A DNA stretch of 64,000 nt from DAOUTY01 sp964453665 (GTDB lineage: Bacteria; Chloroflexota; Dehalococcoidia; SZUA-161). Position numbers and translations under genes: made by a program. Position 1 is the stretch's first letter. Each line of letters opens with the position of its first letter. The DNA is taken from NCBI GenBank assembly GCA_964453665.1, contig CAYVQT010000006.1:8383-72382 (forward strand), in the 5' to 3' direction. The notes beneath the pieces were generated by a model that ran no database searches, was not told the DNA's origin, and saw only the letters and a program-made list of their open reading frames with translations. Below, piece after piece: positions 1-9,054 of the stretch.

Positions 1-62
1 CCTGTCCCGTCTATGGTTCCAGGCATCGGTATCAATATCGCGATACTCTGCAAGTTACCCAT
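1..62 (-). CDS. Start of an unidentified protein, cut by the window edge
   Basis: Reading leftwards from an ATG at 62, an open frame of 20 codons runs off the window; it begins MGNLQSIAILIPMPGTIDG. An AGGAG Shine-Dalgarno sequence lies 6 nt upstream of the ATG. It starts 45 bp after the stop of the glycosyltransferase at 108-1313 on the same strand, so it is probably the next gene of the sugar-transfer cluster. The hydrophobic strand IAILIPMPG would fit the first beta strand of a Rossmann-like fold, but the fragment is too short to name. Confidence 0.4.
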   Translation of the reverse strand, partial: MGNLQSIAILIPMPGTIDGT

Positions 63-107
63 GCCATACTCCTGTCCTCAGCCGCTAAGATGTCCGTCCA
101 CAAGTGG

Positions 108-1313
108 TTACTGCTCTGTCTTACTCAACGCTTTGTTGTAGACCTCTACAACCCTGTCAACCCATTCAGGTATGGAGAATTCGGCTTCCACGAGTTCACG
201 GTTAGTCTTTGCCGCCAGTTTCTTATCATCATCACTCAGCGACAGCAGCCTTATAACGGCTTCAGCAAGTCCGCCAATATCACCGGGAGGCACCATGATA
301 CCGCCTGTGCCATCGAGCCCCAGTTCAGGGGCCAGCCCCGTGGCTGTCGCGACAACGGGCCTGCCACAGGCCATTCCCTCCAGAACGACCAGCCCAAATG
401 ACTCGTGAAGCGAGGGTATCACCAGCAGGTCACATGCCGAGTACAGCTTGATAAGCTCATCCTCCGGTAAAAAATCGATGAACATCATATGGTCTCCGAA
501 ACCATCATCTTCCGCTTGCTTACGTATATGAGCCTTCACAGAGCCGTTAAAAGGAGCGCTGTTCGTATCCCGACCCACCAGGACAAACCTGGTCGCAGGA
601 ATAGTTCTAATAATCCCGGGGATGGCCCGGCAAAGTATGTGAACGCCCTTTCTCGCCTCCAGCCTGCCCACGAATAAAACCAGCGGAGTGTTCCGGGGTA
701 TTTCAAGCCTCTCCCTTATATCAGATTCAACGTAGCTGTATTTCGCAGCATCCACAGAGTGGTGAACAACTTCAATTTTTTCAGGGTCGATACGCAGCTT
801 TTCAATCAACGGCGCACACTGTCCCTTTGTGGTCGCCACTACACGGTCTGCCCGTCTGGCGCTGAAATCCTCCAGGAAAGAGAGGATTTTGAGACTCACC
901 TGCTCCTTTATCCCGGAGTATGTTCCCGTCCTTAAAACGTCTGACGCCGATGAAGCGACCCTGACCGCTAATGGTGTGCGTCTACTTAAACCATAGAGAA
1001 GGGCTTCAGCCCCCCAGTAGGCTGCTTCCACTATCTCTATGTCATACCGCTTGATGATTTCCCGCAGCTTGAGCCAGGCATGGAAGCTATAGTTAATTCG
1101 CGCCACGGCGCTATAACGCTTCGGGTTCGTTCCCACCCTGTGAACCAGGACTCCGTTATCTATCAAGTCTCCAGGAGTATCTACCGCCTGGCAGACTACA
1201 TGAACCTCGTGACCCCGCCGGGCTAAGGCAGAGGCCAGGCTATAGTACATTGCCGCAATCCCGCCCCATGCCGTATCGGGGGGGTACTCCCGTGAAAGAA
1301 AAGCCACTCTCAC
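108..1313 (-). CDS. Glycosyltransferase family 4 (GT-B fold)
   Basis: A 401-residue GT-B glycosyltransferase, probably cytosolic or membrane-peripheral, that moves a sugar from a nucleotide-sugar donor onto a glycan or lipid acceptor. The N-terminal half begins with the typical acceptor-domain strand and glycine loop (REYPPDTAWGGIAAMYYSLA). The C-terminal half has the donor-site strand VLFVGRLEARKGVHIL and the EX7E motif in HESFGLVVLEGMACGRPVV. Translation starts at a GTG. It is third or fourth in a minus-strand run of four glycosyltransferases, which suggests assembly of a cell-surface polysaccharide or glycolipid. Family assignment is firm; donor and acceptor cannot be read from the sequence. 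Confidence 0.9.
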   Translation of the reverse strand: MRVAFLSREYPPDTAWGGIAAMYYSLASALARRGHEVHVVCQAVDTPGDLIDNGVLVHRVGTNPKRYSAVARINYSFHAWLKLREIIKRYDIEIVEAAYWGAEALLYGLSRRTPLAVRVASSASDVLRTGTYSGIKEQVSLKILSFLEDFSARRADRVVATTKGQCAPLIEKLRIDPEKIEVVHHSVDAAKYSYVESDIRERLEIPRNTPLVLFVGRLEARKGVHILCRAIPGIIRTIPATRFVLVGRDTNSAPFNGSVKAHIRKQAEDDGFGDHMMFIDFLPEDELIKLYSACDLLVIPSLHESFGLVVLEGMACGRPVVATATGLAPELGLDGTGGIMVPPGDIGGLAEAVIRLLSLSDDDKKLAAKTNRELVEAEFSIPEWVDRVVEVYNKALSKTEQ

Positions 1314-1382
1314 TATATCAACTCGTTATCGATTCGAAAAACGAACCGGCTAACAAGGCTGTGATTATCCCTTTTCTTTTCA

Positions 1383-2402
1383 TCAACAACCTGCCACTTC
1401 CTCAATAAGCCCTATCCAGTCCGACTCAAATCTTTCCACCGTGAAATCTTTAGCAAACTCATACCCCCTCTCACCCAGTTCGGGATGCTCCAGCGCGTAT
1501 TCAACACATTTCCTCAACTCACCGAAACCCGGACAAACAATCTGCCGGCCACCATCAAGAAGTTCCTTCATTCCGCACACCCCAGAACCAACTACCGTAG
1601 TCTTGCAAAGCATAGCTTCGTGGGCAGTCCTGCTCCAGCCTTCCTTGAGCTTCGACATCGTGACAACAACCGAAGACGCCTTAAGAAGTCTCTGATAATC
1701 GCGGTAATCAAGGCTTAAATTCATCGCCGGTATATTCACTTTCTTATCACCGCTGGTCACGAGATTCAGGTCCATGCCCTTCAGATGCTTATATGCTTCG
1801 ACAACACCCTTACCTCTTTGACAATTCCCAATATATACAATGGGCTTCCCTGCGAGGCCATATTTACGAACAAAATCCGCGATTTCCTGTTCCGTGAATG
1901 TGAAGCTGGCTACATCAAAGGGATTGTAGATAACCCTTACATCGGGATGGCCCTTCGCTTCAAAGTGCGCTTTCCAATACTTCGACACTGTGACTACCGC
2001 ATCGACCCTATTAAGGTTACGATAGAAAAGCCTCTCCAGTAAGTAACCCTTCCCAAGCAGGAGCGTACTAAGTACAGGCTCGTATGTATCTCTAGTATCA
2101 ATGTGATGTATTAGCAGGATGTTCTTGCCAACCGTCCTATCTAACGGCAGGGTTATCGTGGATAGAAACCCTCTAATCCATATGTCGTTAACACCCCTGA
2201 GCCCGAAGAGTCTGCAAGCCAGCCTCGTGCGTTGAAACAGCCAGTTTCCTTTGCCCAGAAGTATCCCCAACGGTTCAACGTTAAATCTCTTGCCCAGCGC
2301 CTCTAAAAGGAATCTCCGGTAGAGGTCGCCACCGCTTTCTACTCTCCACGGGGAACCTCTCGGACATTCAACGTCGGCAATATTCAACGCGGGGTTTACC
2401 AT
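1383..2402 (-). CDS. Glycosyltransferase family 4, short divergent form
   Basis: A 339-residue GT4-like protein. The C-terminal donor domain shows VYIGNCQRGKGVVEAYKHL and an EX7E-type motif in KEGWSRTAHEAMLCKTTVV. The N-terminal acceptor domain is shorter and more divergent than in its neighbour at 108-1313; it includes ILLIHHIDTRDTYEPV and the linker VDAVVTVSKYWKAHF, typical of GT4 enzymes. It lies 69 bp upstream of that neighbour and 14 bp downstream of the GT2 gene at 2417-3364, so all are likely co-transcribed. Probable role: one sugar-addition step for a surface glycan. Specificity is unknown. Confidence 0.85.
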   Translation of the reverse strand: MVNPALNIADVECPRGSPWRVESGGDLYRRFLLEALGKRFNVEPLGILLGKGNWLFQRTRLACRLFGLRGVNDIWIRGFLSTITLPLDRTVGKNILLIHHIDTRDTYEPVLSTLLLGKGYLLERLFYRNLNRVDAVVTVSKYWKAHFEAKGHPDVRVIYNPFDVASFTFTEQEIADFVRKYGLAGKPIVYIGNCQRGKGVVEAYKHLKGMDLNLVTSGDKKVNIPAMNLSLDYRDYQRLLKASSVVVTMSKLKEGWSRTAHEAMLCKTTVVGSGVCGMKELLDGGRQIVCPGFGELRKCVEYALEHPELGERGYEFAKDFTVERFESDWIGLIEEVAGC

Positions 2403-2416
2403 GATGCAACCAGTGG

Positions 2417-3364
2417 TTATAGCGGTCTTTTACGACCCGCAACGCGCTCTCCAGCATACCCACAAACAAACCCAAGGCCTACGCTCACAATGGAAGCGAC
2501 AAGGACCGCAAGTTTCTTCAGTTCCTCTACGCGATAGAGGCGCTTCATCCTAAGTGGGATGTACTTCACGAGCAGTATCCTGAGATAAGACTTCTCCGTA
2601 GCCATCGAGTCAGCCGAGACATTCAGCTTGCTCAGCAAAGCCTTTGAGTACCCCTGATAGAAAGACCTCCCTAAAAGAACCCTGATACCTAATTTCGATT
2701 TCGGGACTCTGTGATAGACAATGGCATGCGGATTATATATGACACCTTTGCCTAGAGTCCGCTTCATCTTCAAGGCCAACTCCGGTTCCTCGGCCTGTAT
2801 ATAGGAGGCTCCCCTTCTGGCAAAGCCGAGGCTTTCGTTGAATCCGCCCACCTTATCGAAAACCTCCCTTTTAAAACTCATGTTCGGCCCAAATGTGTTG
2901 CGTACTTCGACGACTTCCTCCCCGGCGAAGCCATCATGGGTTACGCCAACCAGCCAGTACAGCTCCTCCGGCAAATAGTCCGGTTTCTTATCAAGCCAGA
3001 CGGGCAAGACCTTCCCTCCAACTGCAACAGCGTCGTAATCCAGGTAGGTACTCAGGAGGTTCTCAATCCAATGTCTCTCCGCGACAGCATCATCGTCCAT
3101 GAAAGCGATAATTTCGCCCCGTGCAATCCCGACACCGGCATTCCTCGCTGCAGAAACACCTGCGTTATCCTTCAAGAGTACAGTCCTCACGGTTTCCCGG
3201 CCGCCGTAATCCGACGTAACTTTACTGTAGAATTCCTTGTTGCCATCAATAGCTATGATAACCTCTAATTCTCGATGGGTTTGCTCCAGCAGGCTATTCA
3301 CAGCCCCGACGAGGTTCTGATAGTTTTCGGGGCTATGGGCGCATATGACAGTGGATACCAACAT
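2417..3364 (-). CDS. Glycosyltransferase family 2 with C-terminal membrane anchor
   Basis: A 315-residue GT-A enzyme. The nucleotide-binding start is STVICAHSPENYQNLVGAV, followed by LEVIIAIDG and the metal-binding DDD cluster in IIAFMDDDAVAERHW. The acceptor region contains GPNMSFKREVFDKVGGF and an EEPELALKMKR segment that fits the ED-type catalytic site. A hydrophobic C-terminal stretch (LAVLVASIVSVGLGFVCGY) looks like a single membrane anchor, placing the enzyme at the cytoplasmic face. It sits between a GT4 gene and a DPM1-like GT2 gene with very short gaps. Sugar and acceptor are unknown. Confidence 0.88.
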   Translation of the reverse strand: MLVSTVICAHSPENYQNLVGAVNSLLEQTHRELEVIIAIDGNKEFYSKVTSDYGGRETVRTVLLKDNAGVSAARNAGVGIARGEIIAFMDDDAVAERHWIENLLSTYLDYDAVAVGGKVLPVWLDKKPDYLPEELYWLVGVTHDGFAGEEVVEVRNTFGPNMSFKREVFDKVGGFNESLGFARRGASYIQAEEPELALKMKRTLGKGVIYNPHAIVYHRVPKSKLGIRVLLGRSFYQGYSKALLSKLNVSADSMATEKSYLRILLVKYIPLRMKRLYRVEELKKLAVLVASIVSVGLGFVCGYAGERVAGRKRPL

Positions 3365-3382
3365 GATTATGTCAAGATTTCG

Positions 3383-4069
3383 CTATCTGTGACGAAACCT
3401 ACGCCTCACAAGCGTCCTCCCAATCCTAAACCCATCTCTCAAAGAGTTTAACTTGGTGCGGGTCCCCCTCCTCCTGTAGTCAATGGGCACCTCTGTTATC
3501 CTGTAACCATTCCTTGCTATTTCCGTCAACATATTTACCTCGATGTCGAACCCTCTGGCCTCCAGTTTCAACTGCTTGACTACCTCCGCTCTCAGACCCC
3601 AGCAGCCGGTGCAGGGATCGCTTATTTTTGTCCCGTACAAAACGTTAGTCATCAGAGCCAGCAAATGGTTACCTACCAGGTTCAGAGGAGTCATCGCACC
3701 CTCAGCCATACAACCCCTCAACCTGGAACCCATCACCACGTCGCATCCTTCTTCCAGAATCTCAAGCATCTGCGGTATGTGGCCAGCCGGATAAGTATAG
3801 TCCGAATCTAATATAAATGCGTAATCGCAGCTCATGGCCTCAAATCCAGCCCTAATAGCCATCCCCTTCCCCCTCCTCGGCTCCCAGATAATCCGTGCAC
3901 CTTTCTCCCTGGCAACCTCCTCAGTCCTGTCATTACTTCCATTGTTGACCACCATGACATCTACCTTGTAGCCCCTCCCCTCCATCTCTTTCACAGGTAT
4001 CTCATCTATGACCATACCTATAGTGCCCTCCTCATTAAGAGCAGGCAGGATTACGCAGACTTCCTTCAT
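3383..4069 (-). CDS. Dolichol-phosphate-mannose-synthase-like GT2
   Basis: A 228-residue GT2 enzyme resembling DPM1/polyprenyl-phosphate glycosyltransferases. It starts VCVILPALNEEGTIGMVI, has the VNNGSNDRTEEVAREKGA nucleotide site, the DXD-like FILDSDYTYPAG and the downstream DPCTGCWGLRAEVVKQL block. No transmembrane segment is present, as in the short soluble members. The family transfers a hexose from GDP- or UDP-sugar to a polyprenyl phosphate, giving a lipid-linked donor for extracytoplasmic glycosyltransferases. It is the first gene of the four-gene minus-strand glycosyltransferase run, with AAAGGA upstream of the ATG. Confidence 0.88.
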   Translation of the reverse strand: MKEVCVILPALNEEGTIGMVIDEIPVKEMEGRGYKVDVMVVNNGSNDRTEEVAREKGARIIWEPRRGKGMAIRAGFEAMSCDYAFILDSDYTYPAGHIPQMLEILEEGCDVVMGSRLRGCMAEGAMTPLNLVGNHLLALMTNVLYGTKISDPCTGCWGLRAEVVKQLKLEARGFDIEVNMLTEIARNGYRITEVPIDYRRRGTRTKLNSLRDGFRIGRTLVRRRFRHR

Positions 4070-4388
4070 TAAACGATTATCCTTTCACATGCTGGCCTTC
4101 AGCATTCTCATAGCACGAACCCGAACTGATGGCCCTGACCCGAATTGTAATACACTTGTAATATCTTCGCAATTTTTCATCCATACCCTTTATCGTTTCT
4201 TAATATTCTGCATTTATACTTCAAGCAATGACGGCAGGGTTTTATAAATCACTTACACTCCAGCACTAAGAGACGGTGATGTAATTCGCCTCCAGTGTAT
4301 GGCGGAAAATTACCGTCATGTGTCCAGAGATTCAAGTAGGACGATGGTCATCACACATAAGCCAGGGAGGGGAGGGGACAAAGCGGAT

Positions 4389-4835
4389 ATGAACGAATTG
4401 GAGACCGCCAAAAACACACTGGAAAGGGTAATGAGCAATCAGGATGAAATAACGAGGCTTACAGACAACCAGATAGACCTGCTGATCCGGGTAGCGCTGG
4501 GCAAAACCAATTCGCAGATAGCAGACGAGCTTTGTTTACAGGAACAGACCGTAAAGAACAGGGTCACCAGACTGCTGAAGAAGCTGCACGTGGATAACAG
4601 GGTGCATATAGCGACCTTCGCCTGTTTGGGATACCCGCCGTCGGAATCACAACTAAGGTTCCGTTGGAGAGACCTCAATAAAAAGGCCGTATCCTCTGGC
4701 AACTCAAGCCATCTTAAGATTAGCAGCAGTTATAATCAGCATTTGCGCATACAGCCCCGAAGACGCAACGTCAGAACCCTGGAAACACAGAAGCTGCTTG
4801 GCCTGCGCAATAAGACCACTTCCACGAATAGATAA
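4389..4835 (+). CDS. LuxR-type helix-turn-helix protein without receiver domain
   Basis: Contains a GerE/LuxR DNA-binding domain: LTDNQIDLLIRVALGKTNSQ, then IADELCLQEQTVKNRVTRLL and KKLHVDNRVHIATFA. In this family the domain binds inverted-repeat operators. No receiver, autoinducer or PAS domain precedes it, so the input signal is not evident. The C-terminal 60 residues are basic and of no recognised fold. Three in-frame ATGs exist (4299, 4344, 4389). The last is preferred because a purine-rich GGGGAGGGGA lies about 10 nt before it while the others lack a usable site; this choice is moderate only. It is transcribed away from the glycosyltransferase run and could regulate it. Confidence 0.75.
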   Translation: MNELETAKNTLERVMSNQDEITRLTDNQIDLLIRVALGKTNSQIADELCLQEQTVKNRVTRLLKKLHVDNRVHIATFACLGYPPSESQLRFRWRDLNKKAVSSGNSSHLKISSSYNQHLRIQPRRRNVRTLETQKLLGLRNKTTSTNR

Positions 4836-5138
4836 CGTTAATCCCCACCCCTAATTGTTCTTCCGTGTCAATGAATTATAGCTTAGAGATTCGGAATGCT
4901 TCTTTATCTGAGTCTTTCCAACAATCGCTAAACGGGACTATTAATCAATACAGCACGCAGTTTTTATAATACCTCTGCACATTATTTCTATCATTTTTCC
5001 CCGTAGAACTCTTGTGTTACGGTACATATCGCAGTAGAATATCGCAATAAATTCGCTTTATATAAGCGTATTATTAATAAGGTATAATCGGGAGGCAGGG
5101 CAAGTAAACGCCTCAACATGACAAAAGGAGGGTTTGCT
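4836..5138. other. Gene-free stretch before the STAS gene
   Basis: About 300 bp, visibly AT-rich, between the LuxR-type gene and the STAS gene. A TATAAT hexamer occurs near 5083 but no convincing -35 partner was found at 16-19 bp. A short inverted repeat, CGCTT-tatat-AAGCG, lies just before it. An AGGAGG Shine-Dalgarno site at 5126-5131 sets the downstream start. No gene or RNA recognised. Confidence 0.4.
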
Positions 5139-6245
5139 GTGAAGAAGATAGAGGTAAATGCAATCAGAGTCTCGAGCCAAACCTGTATAGTTGAAATGCC
5201 GGGCGAAGTCACAGATTACGATGAGTCCCCTATTGTTAAAGCCTGCGAGCAGGCAGTTCCGGGTAATCTGAGAAACGTTATCCTGGACTTCAGCTCCGTG
5301 AGGAAAATGAACGGGCTTGGGGCAAGCATGCTTGTCAAATTAAGCGCTGAAGCCAGGAATCGAGGACAAAAAACATCGGCGTTCAACCTCAGCGATCATT
5401 ACAGGGGCGTTTTTCAAATTACCGGTTTGTACAGGACCGTCCACGTTCACCAAAGCAAGGAGCAGGCATTAACGGCAGCTGGAGAGCTTTCAACCGTTTC
5501 CACCCTGGATAGACCGGAAGGGACTAAGGAAGTCAATACAGATGACATAGCTAGCTGGTCGGAACCAGTCTCTGAAATCAGAGTCCCCGACATGCCCGCC
5601 GAAGCTGTTAATTTAAACGTCGAGGGGCTACGTCCCGTTGGACCGGTTGAAGGATTCGGCCAGATGTGGCAGAAGATATATCGACAGCGTCTCACGGGCA
5701 TAAACATCGAACCCGGTGAGGCCCTGAGGGTTCTCAAGGAGAATTTCCCGAACTTTCAACCAGCCGAAAATCGTTTTTATCCCTCGGCAGCCGGTATACA
5801 GCCGGGAGAGGTAGTGCTTATTAACTCTTCGACCCCCGGCGGGCCTATATACACAGGGGTCTTAGTGCTCTATTCCGATGATGAATCATTTACCTTCATA
5901 ACTCCCCAGGGACATCCCGAGTCGGGATGGGTCTCTTTTAACGCATATGACGAAGATGGAGCCACCATCGTGCAGATTCTTGGCCTGGCACGCGCTAACG
6001 ACCCCGTATACGAGGCGGCGTTTCGTTTAGCAGGTGCCAGGGTTCAGGAGAAAATATGGCGACACGTATTATCCTCCATGGCCAGCCATCTCAGCGTGCA
6101 GCCGGACGTAGAAGTGCAGAAAATCTGCGCAGATACCAAATTGCAGTGGTCCGGAATAAAAAATATATGGTATAACGCCCAGATTCGCAGCATGGTCTAC
6201 ACGATGGTTGCTCCACTGCGCTGGGTCCGCAGAACACTGAAGTAA
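5139..6245 (+). CDS. STAS-domain protein with a large unknown C-terminal region
   Basis: Residues 1-115 form a STAS (anti-sigma factor antagonist-like) domain: TCIVEMPGEVTDYDESPIV, then RNVILDFSSVRKMNGLGASM and the helix after it. Classical antagonists carry a phosphorylatable DSS/DSSG serine here; this protein has MNGLG, so regulation by serine phosphorylation seems lost. After a variable linker, residues 165-368 form a second globular region (PGEVVLINSSTPGGPIYTGV and a conserved-looking tail KLQWSGIKNIWYNAQIRS) that I do not recognise, perhaps lipid- or small-molecule-binding. Start: GTG at 5139, 7 nt after AGGAGG; an ATG at 5118 precedes the ribosome site and is unlikely. The next gene begins 19 bp downstream. 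Confidence 0.75.
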   Translation: MKKIEVNAIRVSSQTCIVEMPGEVTDYDESPIVKACEQAVPGNLRNVILDFSSVRKMNGLGASMLVKLSAEARNRGQKTSAFNLSDHYRGVFQITGLYRTVHVHQSKEQALTAAGELSTVSTLDRPEGTKEVNTDDIASWSEPVSEIRVPDMPAEAVNLNVEGLRPVGPVEGFGQMWQKIYRQRLTGINIEPGEALRVLKENFPNFQPAENRFYPSAAGIQPGEVVLINSSTPGGPIYTGVLVLYSDDESFTFITPQGHPESGWVSFNAYDEDGATIVQILGLARANDPVYEAAFRLAGARVQEKIWRHVLSSMASHLSVQPDVEVQKICADTKLQWSGIKNIWYNAQIRSMVYTMVAPLRWVRRTLK

Positions 6246-6264
6246 CAAATCACATCGTTGCAAT

Positions 6265-7695
6265 ATGGCAAAGAAGAGTGAGTACGATGCAGTAGTCGTT
6301 GGTTCGGGACCGAACGGTCTCGCTGCCGCCATAACACTGGCCCAAAAAGGGCTCTCTACAATCGTTCTGGAAGCCAGGGACACTGTAGGCGGCGGTACTC
6401 GAACGGCGGAGCTTACTCTGCCTGGATTTCTTCACGATATTTGCTCGGCAATACATCCCCTGGGGGCCAGTTCACCGTTCTTTTACCCATTAAGCCTTAA
6501 AGATTATGGACTTGAGTGGATTTATCCCCGGGCTGCGCTTGCACACCCCCTTGACGACGGAACAGCTATTCTGCTCGAGAGAAGTATCGAGGAAACAGCA
6601 CAATCACTGGGCGCAGACAGCGCATCATATAAAAAGGTGATGGAACCTTTAATCAAAGACTGTGACAGGATAATCAGAGACCTGTTAAGGCCCTTAAGCT
6701 TCCCCAGTCACCCAATCTCATTTATTAAGTTCGGCCGGTATGCTTTCCGGTCAGCGTACGGATTAGCGAACAGCCTGTTTCAGGAAGAGCGCGCTAAGGC
6801 ATTGTTTGCAGGTTTGGGTGCGCATTCAATTATGCCTCTGGAACGACATTTCACGGCATCCTTCGCTCTCATGCTTGGCTCACTGGGGCACGCTGTCGGC
6901 TGGCCCGTAGCTAAGGGAGGCTCTCAACTAATCGCCGACGCACTGGCAGAATACCTGCGTTCGCTTGGAGGCCACATAGAAACGGGCACCCTTATTCAAT
7001 CACTGGATGATTTGCCGAAGGCAAGAGCTACTCTATTTGACATCACTCCCCGACAATTCACACGGATTGCGGGACAGAGATTAAGCAGCAGACATCTAAA
7101 AGGCTATCGCAATTTTAAATACGGGCCAGGCGTATTTAAGATTGATTGGGCATTGGACCGCCCAATTCCATGGAAAGCATCGGAATGCGCTTCGGCTGCT
7201 ACCGTTCATATAGGTGGTACGTTAGAGGAGATAGCAGCATCTGAAGACGCTGTATGGAGGGGGGATAATCCCGAGAGGCCATTCGTTATCCTCGCCCAGC
7301 AAAGCTTATTCGACCCTACAAGGACGCCGGATGGCAAACATACAGCCTGGGCGTACTGCCATGTACCAAACGGCTCCACTTTTAGTATGACCGAACGAAT
7401 TGAGGCCCAGGTAGAACGATTTGCGCCCGGATTCAGCGAGATTATACTCGCAAAGCATATAATGAACCCATCCGATTTTGAGGAATATAACCCTAACTAC
7501 AAAGGAGGAGACATCGCAGGCAGGACTCAGGACTTCTGGCAAATATTCGCCAGACCAGCTTTAAGACTTAAGAGCCCGTATGCTACTCCAGTTAAAGGAC
7601 TCTACCTGTGTTCCTCATCTACACCGCCGGGCGGTGGTGTACACGGTATGTGCGGGCACTATGCAGCGTTAGCGGCGCTTCGTGACATTCATTAA
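6265..7695 (+). CDS. Phytoene-desaturase-like FAD oxidoreductase
   Basis: A 476-residue amine-oxidase-superfamily flavoprotein. The N-terminus has the dinucleotide fold VVVGSGPNGLAAAITLAQKG followed by LEARDTVGGGTRT, and the C-terminus has the FAD-contact segment GLYLCSSSTPPGGGVHGMCG. This layout matches the phytoene dehydrogenase/PYROXD2 group rather than the true crt desaturases. The substrate is unknown; carotenoid or lipid oxidation is possible but no crtB or other carotenoid gene is present here. The gene follows the STAS gene by 19 bp and is probably co-transcribed with it. Confidence 0.85.
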   Translation: MAKKSEYDAVVVGSGPNGLAAAITLAQKGLSTIVLEARDTVGGGTRTAELTLPGFLHDICSAIHPLGASSPFFYPLSLKDYGLEWIYPRAALAHPLDDGTAILLERSIEETAQSLGADSASYKKVMEPLIKDCDRIIRDLLRPLSFPSHPISFIKFGRYAFRSAYGLANSLFQEERAKALFAGLGAHSIMPLERHFTASFALMLGSLGHAVGWPVAKGGSQLIADALAEYLRSLGGHIETGTLIQSLDDLPKARATLFDITPRQFTRIAGQRLSSRHLKGYRNFKYGPGVFKIDWALDRPIPWKASECASAATVHIGGTLEEIAASEDAVWRGDNPERPFVILAQQSLFDPTRTPDGKHTAWAYCHVPNGSTFSMTERIEAQVERFAPGFSEIILAKHIMNPSDFEEYNPNYKGGDIAGRTQDFWQIFARPALRLKSPYATPVKGLYLCSSSTPPGGGVHGMCGHYAALAALRDIH

Positions 7696-7769
7696 TCCGG
7701 ACAAAAAGAAGGTTTATACATGGATATCCGATCTTCATATCGAATCGCGATGTATAAATGCTCGCTTAT

Positions 7770-8213
7770 TCAGTCAGGATAAAGCTCCCAGACATCTTTA
7801 AAGCTGCTTATAACATATTTTTTTATTACTATTCTAATTAGAGCGTTATCCGGGGAATCGACGAAATTTACCAGATTGGGATGTTTCTTGAGGTATATCT
7901 TTGCCAGATTATCCCTGTCAACGCCCCGGGCTTCCGTTGCCCTGCCAATAGCAGTTACTGCCACAGCGCGCTCAAAATCAGACTCCATATTCGATCTGTT
8001 ATCTATCAATATGGAGACCCGGGGATTGGCCTTTAACTCATTATATTTACGCGTGGAACGTGACGTAGAGAACAGCAAATCTTTAAGGTCTACCGTACCG
8101 GCTATCGCCACCAGACAATTATAAGGTTGTTCGTCCTTTTGTGTCGCTAAAACGGCCAGCTTCTGCGAAACAAGCAACTTCCTTATTCTGTCGCTCAGTT
8201 GTGACTTATTCAT
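7770..8213 (-). CDS. Pyridoxamine 5'-phosphate oxidase-like (PNPOx) split-barrel protein
   Basis: A 147-residue flavin split-barrel protein. Key segments are KLAVLATQKDEQPYNCLVAI at the N-terminus, then LLFSTSRSTRKYNELKANPR and VSILIDNRSN, the usual FMN/F420-binding pattern of small PNPOx-fold proteins. Such proteins reduce or bind flavin-dependent substrates; the exact reaction is not predictable. The ATG is preceded by a near-consensus GGAGGTGAT. The gene converges on the phytoene-desaturase-like gene and diverges from the VOC gene. Confidence 0.8.
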   Translation of the reverse strand: MNKSQLSDRIRKLLVSQKLAVLATQKDEQPYNCLVAIAGTVDLKDLLFSTSRSTRKYNELKANPRVSILIDNRSNMESDFERAVAVTAIGRATEARGVDRDNLAKIYLKKHPNLVNFVDSPDNALIRIVIKKYVISSFKDVWELYPD

Positions 8214-8558
8214 ATCACCTCCAATGGACTATTGGAATATATCGATAAATATATAATAAGCAATTCCTGCATGGCTATAAATTCATACGCCCCGACAATC
8301 TATCGTATAGCAACCAGCTACAAGCGATTTCAAATCTATACAGCACTTGTGAATAATAACCGGCTCACCATTATTCTACCATTTCTGAGTTGCAACCGTT
8401 CTTTTTTAAATACAACAAAATGCCCAGGCTCGATGCCCGGAGGGCTTTTTTATATCCCCAGAAAAAAGCTGGGTTCCCAAACGGTGTTGACAAATGGAAT
8501 GCTAGAGCATAGCTTATTGGAATCACGGAATATTACATCGAGAAAGGAAAAGTTTAAC
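8214..8558. other. Gene-free divergent region
   Basis: 345 bp between the divergent PNPOx-like and VOC genes, AT-rich on the left. The coding frame of the VOC protein is open back to 8232, but that extension is low in complexity, resembles no domain, and lacks a ribosome-binding site, so it is treated as non-coding. Near 8435-8451 a tiny GCCC/GGGC hairpin is followed by six T, too weak to call a terminator with confidence. Confidence 0.4.
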
Positions 8559-9023
8559 ATGCTTCTTCATCATGTTGCCATAAGCGTACAGGACATAGAA
8601 AAGTCACTCGTGTTCTACAGAGATGCGCTGGGACTGACTGTATTCCAGGATGAAGTAATCTCAGGCCTCGACGTCGATACCGGTCTTATGGAGAAATATG
8701 CCAGGGTCCGCATGGTCCTACTGATGGATGAAGCAGGAAATATGATTGAATTACTCGACTGGCAGTCGCCGACTGTAAGAGAAAGACCGTATGAGCATAG
8801 GAATTTCACTTCAACCGGTCTGGTGGAGGTATGTTTTATGGTACCCGACCTGCAGAAGGTCGAGAAGGACCTTTTAAGAAACGGTTTCAGCTTCAGGACT
8901 CCGGTCTGGCCATTCGGTAAGGATACCGGAACCTATGGGGGAGGTTACGCCGCAATCAGATATGCGGAGGACCCCAATGGAGTGAATGTTGAATTTATAC
9001 AGGTCGTCGAAGCCGCTAAATAA
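8559..9023 (+). CDS. VOC / glyoxalase-fold protein, methylmalonyl-CoA epimerase-like
   Basis: A 154-residue vicinal-oxygen-chelate protein with two beta-alpha-beta-beta-beta units: LHHVAISVQDIEKSLVFYRD with the first metal-ligand His, and STGLVEVCFMVPDLQKVEKD, ending YAEDPNGVNVEFIQV with the conserved metal-binding Glu. The family includes glyoxalase I, dioxygenases and methylmalonyl-CoA epimerase; the size and the GNMIELLDWQSP segment fit the isomerase/epimerase or lyase side, but the reaction is not proven. The start at 8559 is chosen because the protein family begins there and AAAGG lies upstream; an earlier in-frame start would add 109 residues of unrelated sequence. Confidence 0.8.
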   Translation: MLLHHVAISVQDIEKSLVFYRDALGLTVFQDEVISGLDVDTGLMEKYARVRMVLLMDEAGNMIELLDWQSPTVRERPYEHRNFTSTGLVEVCFMVPDLQKVEKDLLRNGFSFRTPVWPFGKDTGTYGGGYAAIRYAEDPNGVNVEFIQVVEAAK

Positions 9024-9054
9024 TGTAACCTCTGCACCTGCGGGACTTCAATAA

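Noticed and set aside
5070..5100. TATAAT near 5083 as STAS gene promoter
   Set aside because: No -35 partner at accepted spacing.
8435..8451. GCCC-GGA-GGGC hairpin followed by TTTTTT near 8435
   Set aside because: The stem is four base pairs with a three-base loop; too weak for a terminator, and it lies upstream of a start codon with no gene ending there.
8232..8558. Longer VOC protein starting at 8232
   Set aside because: The added 109 residues have no family similarity and no ribosome site, while the VOC family begins at 8559.
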